Assembly (NCBI GenBank): GCA_958428365.1
Contig: CAUAFT010000008.1
Coordinates: forward strand, 62,001 to 126,000
Direction: 5' to 3'
Length of the DNA stretch: 64,000 nt
From: an uncultured Lachnospiraceae bacterium
GTDB taxonomy: Bacteria; Bacillota; Clostridia; Lachnospirales; Lachnospiraceae
Under the pieces are notes generated by a model that had not been told where the DNA came from, ran no database searches, and saw only the letters and a list, made by a program, of their open reading frames with translations. The position numbers and the translations under genes are program-made. Shown in pieces: positions 1-8,852 of the stretch. Each line of letters opens with the position of its first letter. Position 1 is the first letter of the stretch.

Positions 1-933
1 CTCCACACCTATACGCCGGATATCGAACAGCTCTCCATCGACGAGTGCTACCTGGATTTCGGACCCATCGCCCACAAATACGAATCGCCCCTGGCGGCGG
101 CAAAGCTCATCTCCGGCGAGATCAAAAGGCAGTTCGGCTTCACGGTCAATATCGGCATCGCGCCTAACCGTCTGCTGGCGAAGATGGCAAGCGATTTTGA
201 AAAACCGGACAAGATCCACACTCTTTTTAAGGAAGAGATTCCGCAAAAGCTCTGGCCCCTTCCCATCGAAGACCTCTATATGGTGGGCAGATCCAGCTCC
301 AGCCGTCTGCGCTCCCTTGGGATCACCACTATCGGAGAACTGGCGCACACAGATCGGGATTTTCTGACACGGGAATTTAAAAGCCACGGCTCTCTGATGT
401 GGGAATATGCCAACGGCATTGCCTCTTCGGAGATCTGCAGCGATTCCGGAAAATTAAAGGGTGTGGGCAATTCCACCACTCTTCCAAAAGACGTCGCCAC
501 TGCCGCAGATGCAAAAAAGGTCCTTTTATCTTTGGCAGAGCAGGTCTCCTCCCGCCTGCGGGACGCATCCCAGCTGGCGCAGTCCGTAACTGTGGAGATC
601 AAGTATTACGATTTTCGCACCAGCTCCCATCAGCGTCCCCTGCTTTTTCCGGCTAACGCCACAAAACCCATCTACGATCTGTCCTGCCGTCTCTTCGACG
701 AGCTCTGGGAAGGAACGCCCATCCGCCTGCTGGGGATCCGCACAGGAAAGCTCTTAGATGAGGATGAACCGATCCAGATGAATCTCTTCGAGATGGACGC
801 TATGTCCTCTCCCTCCAGACCGGACAACACGAGGCAGCAAAAGCTGGACGCAGCCCTGGATCAGATCCGGGAACGCTTTGGAGATGACGCCGTCATGCGG
901 GGGAGCTTTCTTGCAGAAAAAGAGGAGCCTTAA
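1..933 (+). CDS. Y-family DNA polymerase (DinB/UmuC-like), 5' end outside window
   Basis: Frame 1 is open from the first base. The visible protein begins just before the palm-domain motif SIDECYLDF (visible residues 12-20), whose Asp-Glu pair coordinates catalytic metal in Y-family translesion polymerases. It continues through the NIGIAPNRLLAKMASD segment, a helix-hairpin-helix thumb region (SLGITTIGELA) and a C-terminal little-finger domain ending in FLAEKEEP. The fingers and first part of the palm lie upstream of the window. The family inserts nucleotides opposite damaged template bases. A Pol IV-type enzyme (dinB) or a Firmicutes UmuC/YqjW-type paralogue both fit; the missing N-terminus prevents a firm choice. 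Confidence 0.9.
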   Translation, partial: LHTYTPDIEQLSIDECYLDFGPIAHKYESPLAAAKLISGEIKRQFGFTVNIGIAPNRLLAKMASDFEKPDKIHTLFKEEIPQKLWPLPIEDLYMVGRSSSSRLRSLGITTIGELAHTDRDFLTREFKSHGSLMWEYANGIASSEICSDSGKLKGVGNSTTLPKDVATAADAKKVLLSLAEQVSSRLRDASQLAQSVTVEIKYYDFRTSSHQRPLLFPANATKPIYDLSCRLFDELWEGTPIRLLGIRTGKLLDEDEPIQMNLFEMDAMSSPSRPDNTRQQKLDAALDQIRERFGDDAVMRGSFLAEKEEP

Positions 934-936
934 CTA

Positions 937-965
937 TTGTCTTTTCCCATAAATTGTCTTAAAAT
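937..965 (+). promoter_or_regulatory. Promoter of mtnN-luxS
   Basis: TTGTCT (937-942) and TAAAAT (960-965) are separated by 17 bp and lie just after the polymerase stop codon. A GAGGAGG ribosome binding site precedes the mtnN ATG. Assigned by sigma-A consensus only. Confidence 0.5.
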
Positions 966-995
966 AGCACTAGACTGAATACAGAGGAGGATTAT

Positions 996-1688
996 ATGCT
1001 TGGAATTATCGGGGCAATGGATGAAGAAGTTGCCAAAATCAAGGAACATATGACTGAAATTGAAGTGGAATCCAAAGCTTCCATGGATTTTTATAAAGGA
1101 TTATTAAATGGAAAAGAAGCGGTGGTGGTCCGCTCCGGCATTGGTAAGGTCAATGCCGCGATCTGTACACAGATCCTGGCAGATGATTTTCATGTGGACG
1201 CCGTGATCAACACCGGAATCGCCGGCTCTTTAAATAAGGATATCAACATCGGAGACATCGTTCTCTCCACCGATACCCTGGAACACGACATGGACGCCGT
1301 CTCCTTCGGCTATCCTTTGGGACAGATCCCCCGAATGGATACCCTCTCTTTTCAGGCGGACGAAAAATTGCGGAAGGCGGCAATGGATGCCTGTCAAAAG
1401 GTCCTTCCAAATATCACCGCCTTTGAGGGACGGATCGTCAGCGGAGACCAGTTCGTATCCAGCAAGGAAAAAAAGGACTGGCTCGTGGAGAACTTCGGCG
1501 GATACTGTACAGAGATGGAGGGTGCGGCTATCGCCCACGCCGCCTATCTGAACCGGATCCCATTTTTAATCATCCGGGCAATCTCCGATAAGGCGGATGA
1601 CAGCGCCTCCATGGACTATCCGGCTTTTGAGGCAATGGCAATTCAGAACTCCGTAACCTTAATCTTAGAAATGGCAGGGAATTTATAA
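996..1688 (+). CDS. mtnN: 5'-methylthioadenosine/S-adenosylhomocysteine nucleosidase
   Basis: At 230 residues this has the normal length for MTA/SAH nucleosidase (Pfs). It starts with the family signature LGIIGAMDEEV and carries the catalytic region TEMEGAAIAHAA and the AISDKAD loop that supplies the catalytic aspartate. The enzyme hydrolyses S-adenosylhomocysteine to adenine and S-ribosylhomocysteine in the cytoplasm. Its stop overlaps the luxS ATG by one base (TAATG), so the two consecutive steps of the activated methyl cycle are translationally coupled. Confidence 0.97.
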   Translation: MLGIIGAMDEEVAKIKEHMTEIEVESKASMDFYKGLLNGKEAVVVRSGIGKVNAAICTQILADDFHVDAVINTGIAGSLNKDINIGDIVLSTDTLEHDMDAVSFGYPLGQIPRMDTLSFQADEKLRKAAMDACQKVLPNITAFEGRIVSGDQFVSSKEKKDWLVENFGGYCTEMEGAAIAHAAYLNRIPFLIIRAISDKADDSASMDYPAFEAMAIQNSVTLILEMAGNL

Positions 1689-2167
1689 TGGAAAAAATCG
1701 CAAGTTTTACCGTGGATCATTTGAGACTCCTTCCGGGAGTCTATGTCTCAAGAAAGGACACCGCAGGTCAGGAGGTATTGACCACCTTTGACCTGCGTAT
1801 GACGCGCCCGAACTTTGAACCGGTGATGAACACGGCGGAGATCCACGCCATCGAACATCTGGGCGCCACATTTTTGCGCAACCATAAGGAATATGGCTCT
1901 AAGACCATTTACTTCGGTCCTATGGGCTGCCGCACCGGATTTTACCTGATCCTGGCAGGGGATTACGAATCTGAGGACGTCCTTCCTCTTTTAAAAGAGA
2001 TGTTTCTCTTTATCCGGGATTACGAGGGTGCGATTCCGGGAGCTGCCGCAAAGGACTGCGGCAATTATCTGGACTTGAACCTTCCAATGGCAAAATATCT
2101 CGCCGGAAAATATTACGAAGAGGTTCTCTCCTGCATCACACCGGAACGACTTCATTACCCGGATTAA
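1688..2167 (+). CDS. luxS: S-ribosylhomocysteine lyase LuxS
   Basis: The protein is 159 residues, typical for LuxS. It contains the metal-binding HAIEH motif (His53, Glu56, His57), the GPMGCRTGFY segment with catalytic Cys81, and Cys124 in KDCGNYLDL as the third metal ligand. It splits S-ribosylhomocysteine into homocysteine and 4,5-dihydroxy-2,3-pentanedione, the precursor of AI-2. It directly follows mtnN, which makes its substrate. No AI-2 receptor or Lsr transporter is visible nearby, so metabolic recycling is a sufficient explanation for the pair. Confidence 0.98.
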   Translation: MEKIASFTVDHLRLLPGVYVSRKDTAGQEVLTTFDLRMTRPNFEPVMNTAEIHAIEHLGATFLRNHKEYGSKTIYFGPMGCRTGFYLILAGDYESEDVLPLLKEMFLFIRDYEGAIPGAAAKDCGNYLDLNLPMAKYLAGKYYEEVLSCITPERLHYPD

Positions 2168-2183
2168 TTTTTTAATCGAATGC

Positions 2184-2212
2184 TTGAGAGAAATATCTGA
2201 CCGTAGTATAAT
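2184..2212 (+). promoter_or_regulatory. Promoter of smsC-smsB
   Basis: TTGAGA (2184-2189), a 17-bp spacer and TATAAT (2207-2212) sit between luxS and the SufC-like gene. The Fe-S genes can therefore be transcribed separately from luxS. Confidence 0.6.
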
Positions 2213-2255
2213 AGACAGGATATTGTTATATTTTTATCAAAGATTTGGAGGAACT

Positions 2256-2987
2256 ATGTTAGAATTAAAAAATATCAGTTATGAGGTCGACAACGACCTT
2301 GATAATAACAATAAAGAGATTCTAAAGGACATCAGTCTGAAGATTGATGAACACTTCGTAGCGATTACCGGACCAAACGGCGGCGGCAAGTCCACCCTTG
2401 CAAAAATCATCGCCGGTATTATCACGCCTACCAGCGGACAGATTCTTTTTAACGGCGAGGATATCACGGGGCTGAACATTACGGAACGTGCAAAACGCGG
2501 AATCAGCTTTGCTTTCCAGCAGCCGGTTCACTTCAAGGGACTGACCGTGAAGGATCTGATCAATATTGCGGCGGGACAGACCATGTCCGTGGGCGCCATC
2601 TGCGATATCTTATCCGAGGTGGGACTCTGTGCCAGAGAATACATTGACCGCGAGGTAAACGGCAGTCTGTCCGGCGGCGAATTAAAACGTATCGAAATCG
2701 CAACTATTTTGGCGAGAAAGACCCAGCTTTCCATCTTCGACGAGCCTGAGGCAGGCATTGACCTCTGGAGCTTCAACAGCCTGATCAAGGTCTTTGAAAA
2801 AATGAGGGATGAGATCAACGGTTCTATTTTAATTATCTCTCACCAGGAACGTATCTTAAATATTGCGGACAAGATCATCGTCATTGCCGGCGGCAGTCTG
2901 GATGCCGTTGGTTCCAAGGAGGAGATCATGCCCCGTCTTATGGATCAGCCAAGCACCTGTAAGACATTAACCGACAAAGCAAACTAA
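2256..2987 (+). CDS. smsC: SufC-like Fe-S assembly ATPase (SmsC)
   Basis: Start chosen at the ATG preceded by GGAGGA, giving 243 residues that begin MLELKNISYEVD. An upstream in-frame TTG has no ribosome binding site and lies in the promoter. Walker A (GPNGGGKST), Q-loop (FAFQQPVHF), ABC signature (LSGGELKR) and Walker B (LSIFDEPEAG) are all intact, and there is no membrane segment. This is the soluble SufC type of ABC ATPase, which drives cluster assembly on a SufB/D scaffold. The partner scaffold gene follows after 22 bp. The two-gene arrangement without sufS, sufU or sufD matches the minimal SUF-like (SMS) systems known in anaerobic Firmicutes and archaea. Confidence 0.9.
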   Translation: MLELKNISYEVDNDLDNNNKEILKDISLKIDEHFVAITGPNGGGKSTLAKIIAGIITPTSGQILFNGEDITGLNITERAKRGISFAFQQPVHFKGLTVKDLINIAAGQTMSVGAICDILSEVGLCAREYIDREVNGSLSGGELKRIEIATILARKTQLSIFDEPEAGIDLWSFNSLIKVFEKMRDEINGSILIISHQERILNIADKIIVIAGGSLDAVGSKEEIMPRLMDQPSTCKTLTDKAN

Positions 2988-3009
2988 AACGACAGAAGGG
3001 AGACCTATT

Positions 3010-3927
3010 ATGGATGCAATACAGAAAAATCTATTGGAGCAGGTAGCCGGACTGCATGAGGTTCCGGAAGGGGCTTACAATATCCGTGCCAATGGACAGC
3101 TTGCAGGACGCAGCACTACCGCCAATATCGATATCATTACCAAAAAGGACAAGCAGGGCATTGACATCTATGTAAAGCCGGGCACAAAAAATGAGAGTAT
3201 GCATATTCCAGTCATCTTAAGCGAGAGCGGCTTACAGGAGATGGTGTACAATGATTTCCATATCGGAGATGACTGCGATGTAACCATCATTGCTGGCTGC
3301 GGTATCCACAACTGCGGAACGGACACCTCCAAGCACGACGGCGTTCACACCTTCTATGTGGGAAAAAATGCAAAGGTCCGCTATATTGAGAGGCATTACG
3401 GCGAGGGAGACGGAAACGGAGAAAATATTATGAACCCGGAGACCGTGATCCATCTGGAAGAAAATGCTTATATGGAGATGGAGACCACCCAGATCAAGGG
3501 CATCGACTCTACCAACCGTCTGACTACCGGAGACTTGAAGGACGGAGCTACCCTGGAGGTTCGGGAAAAAATCATGACCCACGGAAAACAATATGCAAAA
3601 ACAGATTTTTCGGTGGATCTGGACGGTGAGGATTCCAGCGCCAACATCGTATCCCGTTCCGTAGCAAAGGGAGAATCACATCAGGTCTTTTTGGCGAAGA
3701 TCAGTGGTAATAATAAATGTGCCGGACACAGCGAATGCGACGCCATCATTATGGATCAGGCTCATGTGGACGCCACACCGGAGCTGTCTGCGAATAATAT
3801 CGACGCAAATCTGATCCATGAGGCTGCCATCGGTAAGATTGCGGGAGATCAGTTGATCAAGCTGATGACCCTTGGGCTGACCGAGGCGGAAGCTGAGGAA
3901 CAGATCATTAACGGATTCCTGAAATAA
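3010..3927 (+). CDS. smsB: SufB/SufD-like Fe-S scaffold protein (SmsB)
   Basis: This 305-residue protein has the beta-helical SufB/D core and its conserved C-terminal block: the AGHSECDAIIMD region, then HVDATPELSANN, then IHEAAIGKIAGDQ. It is shorter than Escherichia coli SufB or SufD because the N-terminal extension is absent. Cysteines occur at GCGIHNCGTD, NNKCAGHSECD and nowhere else conspicuous, so they are candidate cluster ligands. It should form a scaffold complex with the ATPase encoded just upstream. No cysteine desulfurase is linked, so the sulfur source must be elsewhere or may be sulfide. Confidence 0.88.
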   Translation: MDAIQKNLLEQVAGLHEVPEGAYNIRANGQLAGRSTTANIDIITKKDKQGIDIYVKPGTKNESMHIPVILSESGLQEMVYNDFHIGDDCDVTIIAGCGIHNCGTDTSKHDGVHTFYVGKNAKVRYIERHYGEGDGNGENIMNPETVIHLEENAYMEMETTQIKGIDSTNRLTTGDLKDGATLEVREKIMTHGKQYAKTDFSVDLDGEDSSANIVSRSVAKGESHQVFLAKISGNNKCAGHSECDAIIMDQAHVDATPELSANNIDANLIHEAAIGKIAGDQLIKLMTLGLTEAEAEEQIINGFLK

Positions 3928-3930
3928 TCT

Positions 3931-3990
3931 TGCGCACCCGTACGATCGTGAAGCTATTTCCTTCCTTTCGTGGGGGTGCGCATCTTTTTT
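3931..3990 (+). terminator. Rho-independent terminator after smsB
   Basis: TGCGCACCC (3931-3939) pairs perfectly with GGGTGCGCA (3974-3982) and is followed by a TCTTTTTT tail. It separates the + strand operon from the convergent membrane-protein gene. Confidence 0.85.
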
Positions 3991-3998
3991 CAGCTATT

Positions 3999-5693
3999 TT
4001 ATTCACCGGTGGCTTCCCGATATTCTTCAGAACCAAGATCGCTCCAACTGTTTTTTTCGCCGGGGATCACTTCTAAGGTCTGCCTGTTCACAGCATAAAA
4101 TTCCAGGATACTGGTATCCACATTCCCGGAGTGCAGATAATAGACGAACAGATCGCACTCTCCATTTGCCGATATCCGGTCGTATACCAAACGCCCCTGA
4201 TCTTGCGAGCCATCCGTATTGACGATCTGAAAAATAGTATAAGGTGTTCCCTTCGCTGTGTAGGAAATTGTCAACTGACTGGAATCCTGATCTTCGATCT
4301 CACCATTTTCCGCTAATCGTTCATATACTGCCAGGATCTCAGCATGAAGATCTTCCTCCTGCTGTGTATCTTCCTGATATATATCTTCCTGTGCTTTTTT
4401 ATCCTCCTGATATATCTCTTCCTGCGCTTTTTTATCCTCCTGATATGTCTCTTCCTGTGTTTTTTTATCCTCCTGATATGTCTTTTCCTGTGTTTTTTTA
4501 TCCTCATTTGACTCTTCTTCATCCTCTATGAGCCCATACTGTTGATATTCTTCTTCCGTCAATCTGCGGCAAAGAAATGCTCCTTCTGATATCCGGTAAT
4601 AATAATCTGGCGGATCCAGCCAGTTGTCATTCCTCATGTAAAGCAGACCGTTTGCTCTCTTTTCCACTTCCGCATCTTTTCCTATCGTGTAGAGCAAACC
4701 TCCAAAGGTTCCAAACAGACATACGATGACCCAAAGACAACTCAGTAAAATACAGGAAAGAGTTTTTCCTTTCACTGGCATTCTTTCACTTCTTCGAATT
4801 ATTCTTATCAGACATACCAGCCAGTAAAAAGTCAACAATATCCAGAAAAAGAGTAACAGCCAGGCAGACCACAACGCAAATCCCGTTCTGTAAAAATATC
4901 CCTGCGGCAGAAGATTTTCAACACAGAAGAATACTCCGGTATATAGAGTCAAAACACCTGCAAGAAATGTGACAATCGGTCTCTTCTGCATAGGACGTCT
5001 GTCCCAGCTCTCCAACACTTCCAGCAATTTCGGGATATTCCCTGTCTGAAACAGCTCATCTAATTCTTCCTCTGTCAAAGACGATCGCTTGATCGGGATG
5101 GCATGAAAATTCATAAGCGCTTCCCTCCATTCCGCTTCTTCGGATAAATACAATGCGATTGTCTGATAGAGATAATAACTCTTGAGCTGATCCTTATTTA
5201 ATTTTTCAAGGGAGATCCGGGTAAGCGCTCTTTTGGCTTCTTCCGCTTTTTCAAGCTGTAGATTCTGCCTGGCGATCACAAGGAGTATGGCTGCCTGTAA
5301 TGATTTATTATTTCTGTAAAAAGAGGTATAAATGGCCTCATTGTAGGCGAGCTTTTCCTGTAACCCCAGCTTTCCGACACGATACAGATCCATTTTATCT
5401 CCGAATAGCTTAAAAAATAACAGAGAAAAGGCACATGCGGCATAGAGGATCGCGCAATAGGGCAGCTCTTCCATTACATTTTCCTGACGTTTTACCACCA
5501 GGTAAATCAGTCCGATGGTAAGCAGAAGAAAAATGAAAATGACAGCTATATAGCATTTCTGACGGCGCAGTCTTCGCCGTGCCGCCTTATAACCATAGCT
5601 GTCTCTCATTTTTGCCCGCTGCCGGTAAATATCATATGTACTCTCTATGTTCTCCTGCTCTGATTGCCTAAGAGAATCTTTGCGCTGTTTCAT
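3999..5693 (-). CDS. Uncharacterised multi-spanning membrane protein with acidic repeat
   Basis: A 564-residue protein with no recognised family. The basic N-terminus (RRRLRRQK) leads into two hydrophobic segments at about residues 48-67 and 78-95. A soluble helical region with TPR-like character follows (KAEEAKRALTRISLEKLNKDQL), and three more membrane segments lie between about 240 and 345. Next comes a highly charged stretch of four 11-residue repeats (DKKxQEExYQE) near residues 396-440 and a C-terminal soluble domain. A promoter with TTGACT lies just upstream. The gene stands alone between convergent and codirectional neighbours. The C-terminal domain could be extracytoplasmic, but topology is inferred. 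Confidence 0.75.
   Translation of the reverse strand: MKQRKDSLRQSEQENIESTYDIYRQRAKMRDSYGYKAARRRLRRQKCYIAVIFIFLLLTIGLIYLVVKRQENVMEELPYCAILYAACAFSLLFFKLFGDKMDLYRVGKLGLQEKLAYNEAIYTSFYRNNKSLQAAILLVIARQNLQLEKAEEAKRALTRISLEKLNKDQLKSYYLYQTIALYLSEEAEWREALMNFHAIPIKRSSLTEEELDELFQTGNIPKLLEVLESWDRRPMQKRPIVTFLAGVLTLYTGVFFCVENLLPQGYFYRTGFALWSAWLLLFFWILLTFYWLVCLIRIIRRSERMPVKGKTLSCILLSCLWVIVCLFGTFGGLLYTIGKDAEVEKRANGLLYMRNDNWLDPPDYYYRISEGAFLCRRLTEEEYQQYGLIEDEEESNEDKKTQEKTYQEDKKTQEETYQEDKKAQEEIYQEDKKAQEDIYQEDTQQEEDLHAEILAVYERLAENGEIEDQDSSQLTISYTAKGTPYTIFQIVNTDGSQDQGRLVYDRISANGECDLFVYYLHSGNVDTSILEFYAVNRQTLEVIPGEKNSWSDLGSEEYREATGE
4375..4507 (-). repeat. Four tandem 33-bp coding repeats
   Basis: The segment ATCCTCCTGATAT recurs at exact 33-bp steps (from 4401, 4434, 4467 and a diverged copy at 4500), encoding the 11-residue unit DKK(A/T)QEExYQE. 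The high DNA identity between copies suggests recent slippage expansion; the number of copies may vary between strains. Confidence 0.85.
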
Positions 5694-5729
5694 TGTGTTG
5701 CCGCCTCCATCCTGTTCCTTGCTTTATTA

Positions 5730-5758
5730 AAATTACAATAGTAAGGTTGGAAAGTCAA
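5730..5758 (-). promoter_or_regulatory. Promoter of the membrane-protein gene
   Basis: On the minus strand TTGACT (5758-5753), a 17-bp spacer and TAATTT (5735-5730) precede the GGAGG site and ATG of the 564-residue membrane protein. Confidence 0.5.
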
Positions 5759-5766
5759 ATGTTTTT

Positions 5767-6873
5767 CTACAGTTCTCCAAAATATGCGGCAATCGACTGC
5801 ATTCTGGAAACCTGATCCACATGGAATGGACAGCGGTGATTACAATGACCGCATTGCAGGCAGTCCGATGCTTTCTTTTCCAGCTTTTCATAGTGATTGT
5901 GGGCGAGGCGGTCGCCGGCTTTGGACAGATCGTAATACTTATTGATCAAGCCGATGTCCAGCCCGGCAGGACAGGGCTTACAGTGATTGCAGTAGACACA
6001 CTTGCCGTTAGCATCCTGGGGTGCAAAATTGCCAATGACGGAATAATCCGTTTCTTCCGGTTCAGCCTCCAGGAAACCGAGAATCCGATCCAGATCTGCT
6101 TTTCCGCGGATACCCGGCAGGACCGTCAATACCCCAGGCTTATCCAAAGCATATTGCAGACACTGATATTCTGTAAGCGCCTGACCGAAAGGGGATGTTT
6201 TTGCGTCCAGAAGCTGCCCTCCGCTGAATGCCTTCATCACAGAGATTCCAACACCCTCTTTTTCACAGCGGCGGTACAAAGCCATCCGTTCGTCCACATC
6301 TCCGATTCCATAATTGCCCTTGCGGTAATCATAACCAGGGTTGATACTGAACATCAGCATATCCAGGATTCCCATATCCAGCACCCGGTTTGCCAGGGAG
6401 GGTGTATGGGAGGACAGACCGATATGACGGACAACGCCCGCCTCCTTCAAATCCTGAATATAGCGGATCACGCCCGCCTTTTCTGCTTTTCGTAAATCTG
6501 CGGGATCGTCAATACAGTGGATAAAGCCAAAGTCGATATAATCCGTTTGCAGGGCATGAAGCTGCCAGTCAACAGACCGTTTAATGGCATCTATGTTTGT
6601 TGTCCAGCCGTATGTACCGGTTGTGTAATCCGCACCAAAATGAATCTGGAAATACGCCTTATCCCGGCTGCCTGCCAGTGCCCTGCCATATGCCGCAAAG
6701 GGTTTTGCCTCAGCGGATGCCATATCAAAATAGTTGATTCCCCGCTCCATAGCATAGCGTACCGTTTCTTCAATTTCCTGTTCACTGGCAGCCTGAATGG
6801 AGCTTGTGCCAAGTCCTATGATACTGATCGCTTCCCCTCCGCGGGGCAGCTTTCGATATTTCATTGGTTTCAT
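5767..6873 (-). CDS. Aldo/keto reductase with C-terminal 4Fe-4S ferredoxin domain
   Basis: The protein is 368 residues. The first ~280 form an aldo/keto reductase barrel (LGLGTSSIQAAS-like start, NYFDMASAEAKPFAAYG active-site region, HIGLSSHTP). The C-terminus carries two clustered cysteine sets, CVYCNHCKPCP and CLQCGHCNHRCP, each of the CxxCxxCxxxCP form that binds a 4Fe-4S cluster. This matches the COG1453 'predicted oxidoreductase' group. It probably passes electrons between NAD(P)H, ferredoxin-like carriers and a carbonyl substrate, but the substrate is not predictable. It is the last gene of a leftward redox cluster and follows a flavodoxin by 27 bp. Confidence 0.92.
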   Translation of the reverse strand: MKPMKYRKLPRGGEAISIIGLGTSSIQAASEQEIEETVRYAMERGINYFDMASAEAKPFAAYGRALAGSRDKAYFQIHFGADYTTGTYGWTTNIDAIKRSVDWQLHALQTDYIDFGFIHCIDDPADLRKAEKAGVIRYIQDLKEAGVVRHIGLSSHTPSLANRVLDMGILDMLMFSINPGYDYRKGNYGIGDVDERMALYRRCEKEGVGISVMKAFSGGQLLDAKTSPFGQALTEYQCLQYALDKPGVLTVLPGIRGKADLDRILGFLEAEPEETDYSVIGNFAPQDANGKCVYCNHCKPCPAGLDIGLINKYYDLSKAGDRLAHNHYEKLEKKASDCLQCGHCNHRCPFHVDQVSRMQSIAAYFGEL

Positions 6874-6900
6874 ATCGTTTCCTCCTTCACACAGTGTCGA

Positions 6901-7383
6901 TTACAGGTGCAAATCTTCCACCCATTTTTTCAGAGCGCTTTCTGATACCTCTCCGTTCAGCAACTTGCCTTTTAAAAGCATTGCGCCTGGGCAGCTTGGT
7001 TTCAGTTTTTCATTTGTCCTGCCAAAACCGCTCCCGCCGGAAGTTGCAAAAGGAATAATCGTCTTGCCGGAAAAATCATAGCTTTCCAGAAACGTATTAA
7101 TGATGGTCGGAGCCACATACCACCAGATCGGAAAGCCCACAAAAATAACGTCGTACTTTTCCATATCAGGCAGCTTCTCCATAATTGCAGGCCGCGATGA
7201 CGGATCATTCATCTCCACCGAGCTTCTGCTCTTTTTATCCGTCCAGTTGAGATCAGCGCTGGTATAGGGAACCTCCGGTTTGATCTCATAAAGATCGGCT
7301 CCGGCAGCCTCTGAAAGTTTCCAAGCCGCCTTTGCCGTTACACCGCTTGCCGAAAAATACGCCACTAAAGTTTTTTTGCTCAT
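6901..7383 (-). CDS. Flavodoxin
   Basis: At 160 residues, with the FMN phosphate-binding start LVAYFSASGVTAKAA, the VGFPIWWYVAPTIINTF loop and the PFATSGGSGFG segment, this matches the flavodoxin_4 type common in Clostridia. No signal peptide is present, so it should be a cytoplasmic one- or two-electron carrier. It lies between a MATE transporter and the Fe-S aldo/keto reductase, which is a plausible electron partner. A lipoprotein paralogue sits about 2 kb upstream in the same cluster. Confidence 0.93.
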   Translation of the reverse strand: MSKKTLVAYFSASGVTAKAAWKLSEAAGADLYEIKPEVPYTSADLNWTDKKSRSSVEMNDPSSRPAIMEKLPDMEKYDVIFVGFPIWWYVAPTIINTFLESYDFSGKTIIPFATSGGSGFGRTNEKLKPSCPGAMLLKGKLLNGEVSESALKKWVEDLHL

Positions 7384-7414
7384 AAAAATACCTCTTTATA
7401 CTTTCTTATTGATT

Positions 7415-7451
7415 TTGCACAAAAGAGCCTGTATTTTACCCATTTGTGCAA
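7415..7451. repeat. 9-bp inverted repeat between MATE and flavodoxin genes
   Basis: TTGCACAAA (7415-7423) and TTTGTGCAA (7443-7451) form perfect arms around a 19-bp loop. There is no T tail in either direction. It may be an operator or an mRNA-processing hairpin ahead of the flavodoxin gene. Confidence 0.5.
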
Positions 7452-7482
7452 TGATTTACAAAGTTACAAACAATGATAAGCA

Positions 7483-8826
7483 TTATATCACCTGAAATGT
7501 TTTCCACTTCCCGGACTGCTGCCGCCAGAAGAAAATAACTGCCCGGATGATCCAGTCACTGACCATTGCGACAGCAATTCCAATGACGCCCATTTGCAGG
7601 ACAACTCCTAAAAACCAGGACAACAGCAGACGTACCGCTATGGTAGATATGACCGAAACATACATGGTGAACTTCACATCGCCTGCGGCACGCAGTCCGT
7701 TACTGAGTGTGCCGGAAAAAGGATATGCGATGGCATTAAACAGATTGTGGATCAGAACCAGTTGGATCACAAGCTGTTTTGTATCTGGCTCCAAAGCATA
7801 GAATCTCATAAACAGGGGTGTCAAAAGGAAAATCAGAAGATTCCATACCGACGAAAGCAGCAGCGTGATCTTCGTTAATTTCTTAAAGTAGACTTCTGCC
7901 GCCTGTGTATCCCTGTTTCCCATGCACTGACCGATAACCGTGATAAACACCGGCCCCATAGCAACACCAGCCAGGGCAGCCAGAGACCAGATACTTTGCG
8001 CCACGCCGTTTGCGGCGATCTGATAAGTACCAAAGAGCGCTACAATACTGCTGAGAGCTATCTTTACTAACTGGAAAACGCCGTTTTCCAGTCCGTTTGG
8101 AACGGCGATCCTTAAAATATGCCTCATAAGCTCCCCATTCCACTGAAAGATCCATTTGCGGGTATAGAACACATCATTCTTTTTACGAAAGCAAAGTAAT
8201 GTGATGACGACTGCCGAAAATGTTCGGGCAATCAGGGAGGGCCAGGCGACACCGGCAACTCCTGCGCGCAGCACAAACACACCGATCAGGTTCCCAATGA
8301 CATTGATGATATTGGACGCCACCGACAGGTACATGGTCACGCTGGTTTTTCCCATGCTGCGGAAAAGAGCTGTACCCGCGTTATAAACCGCCAAAGCCGG
8401 GTAGGAATAAGCCGAAATTTTCAGATAGGTAATGCAGGCCTGCATCACATCACTTTCTACCTTTCCAAACATCAGTCGAAGCATTCCCTCATTTCCAATC
8501 AACACAAGTGCCGCCACCAATACGGAAAAAATCACGGAGAACAGCAGGAGCTGGCTTGCGGATTCACCGGCAGCATCCATCTCCTTTCTGCCGATATACT
8601 GGCTGATTACCACCGCTCCTCCGGATGCCAGCGCCGTAAACAGGTAAATAAAAATGGTGTTAAACTGATTTACCAGGGAAACGCCGGATACCGCCGCTTC
8701 CCCGGCATAGCTGACGACCAATGTGTCTGCCAGACCTACAAGCATGACCAGCAGCTGCTCTAAAAACAGTGGGACAATCATCTCTTTTAATGCTTTATTT
8801 GAAAACAACTCTGTCTGCTGATCCAT
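7483..8826 (-). CDS. MATE family efflux transporter
   Basis: Start taken at the ATG of MDQQTELFSN because GGAGG precedes it; a 33-codon in-frame extension runs into the neighbouring gene without a ribosome binding site. The 447-residue product has about 12 hydrophobic helices in two related halves, with MATE features such as PLFLEQLLVMLVGLADTL at the N-terminus and a second half beginning near AVPNGLENGVFQLVK. Members of the family export drugs or metabolites by Na+ or H+ antiport. Its place in a redox cluster suggests export of an oxidised or toxic small molecule, which is inference. Confidence 0.93.
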   Translation of the reverse strand: MDQQTELFSNKALKEMIVPLFLEQLLVMLVGLADTLVVSYAGEAAVSGVSLVNQFNTIFIYLFTALASGGAVVISQYIGRKEMDAAGESASQLLLFSVIFSVLVAALVLIGNEGMLRLMFGKVESDVMQACITYLKISAYSYPALAVYNAGTALFRSMGKTSVTMYLSVASNIINVIGNLIGVFVLRAGVAGVAWPSLIARTFSAVVITLLCFRKKNDVFYTRKWIFQWNGELMRHILRIAVPNGLENGVFQLVKIALSSIVALFGTYQIAANGVAQSIWSLAALAGVAMGPVFITVIGQCMGNRDTQAAEVYFKKLTKITLLLSSVWNLLIFLLTPLFMRFYALEPDTKQLVIQLVLIHNLFNAIAYPFSGTLSNGLRAAGDVKFTMYVSVISTIAVRLLLSWFLGVVLQMGVIGIAVAMVSDWIIRAVIFFWRQQSGKWKTFQVI

Positions 8827-8852
8827 GTTTTTTCCTCCACTATAGCATTTCG

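Noticed and set aside
5821..6495. 224-residue plus-strand ORF opposite the aldo/keto reductase
   Set aside because: It is antisense to a gene with clear catalytic and Fe-S motifs and has no family features.
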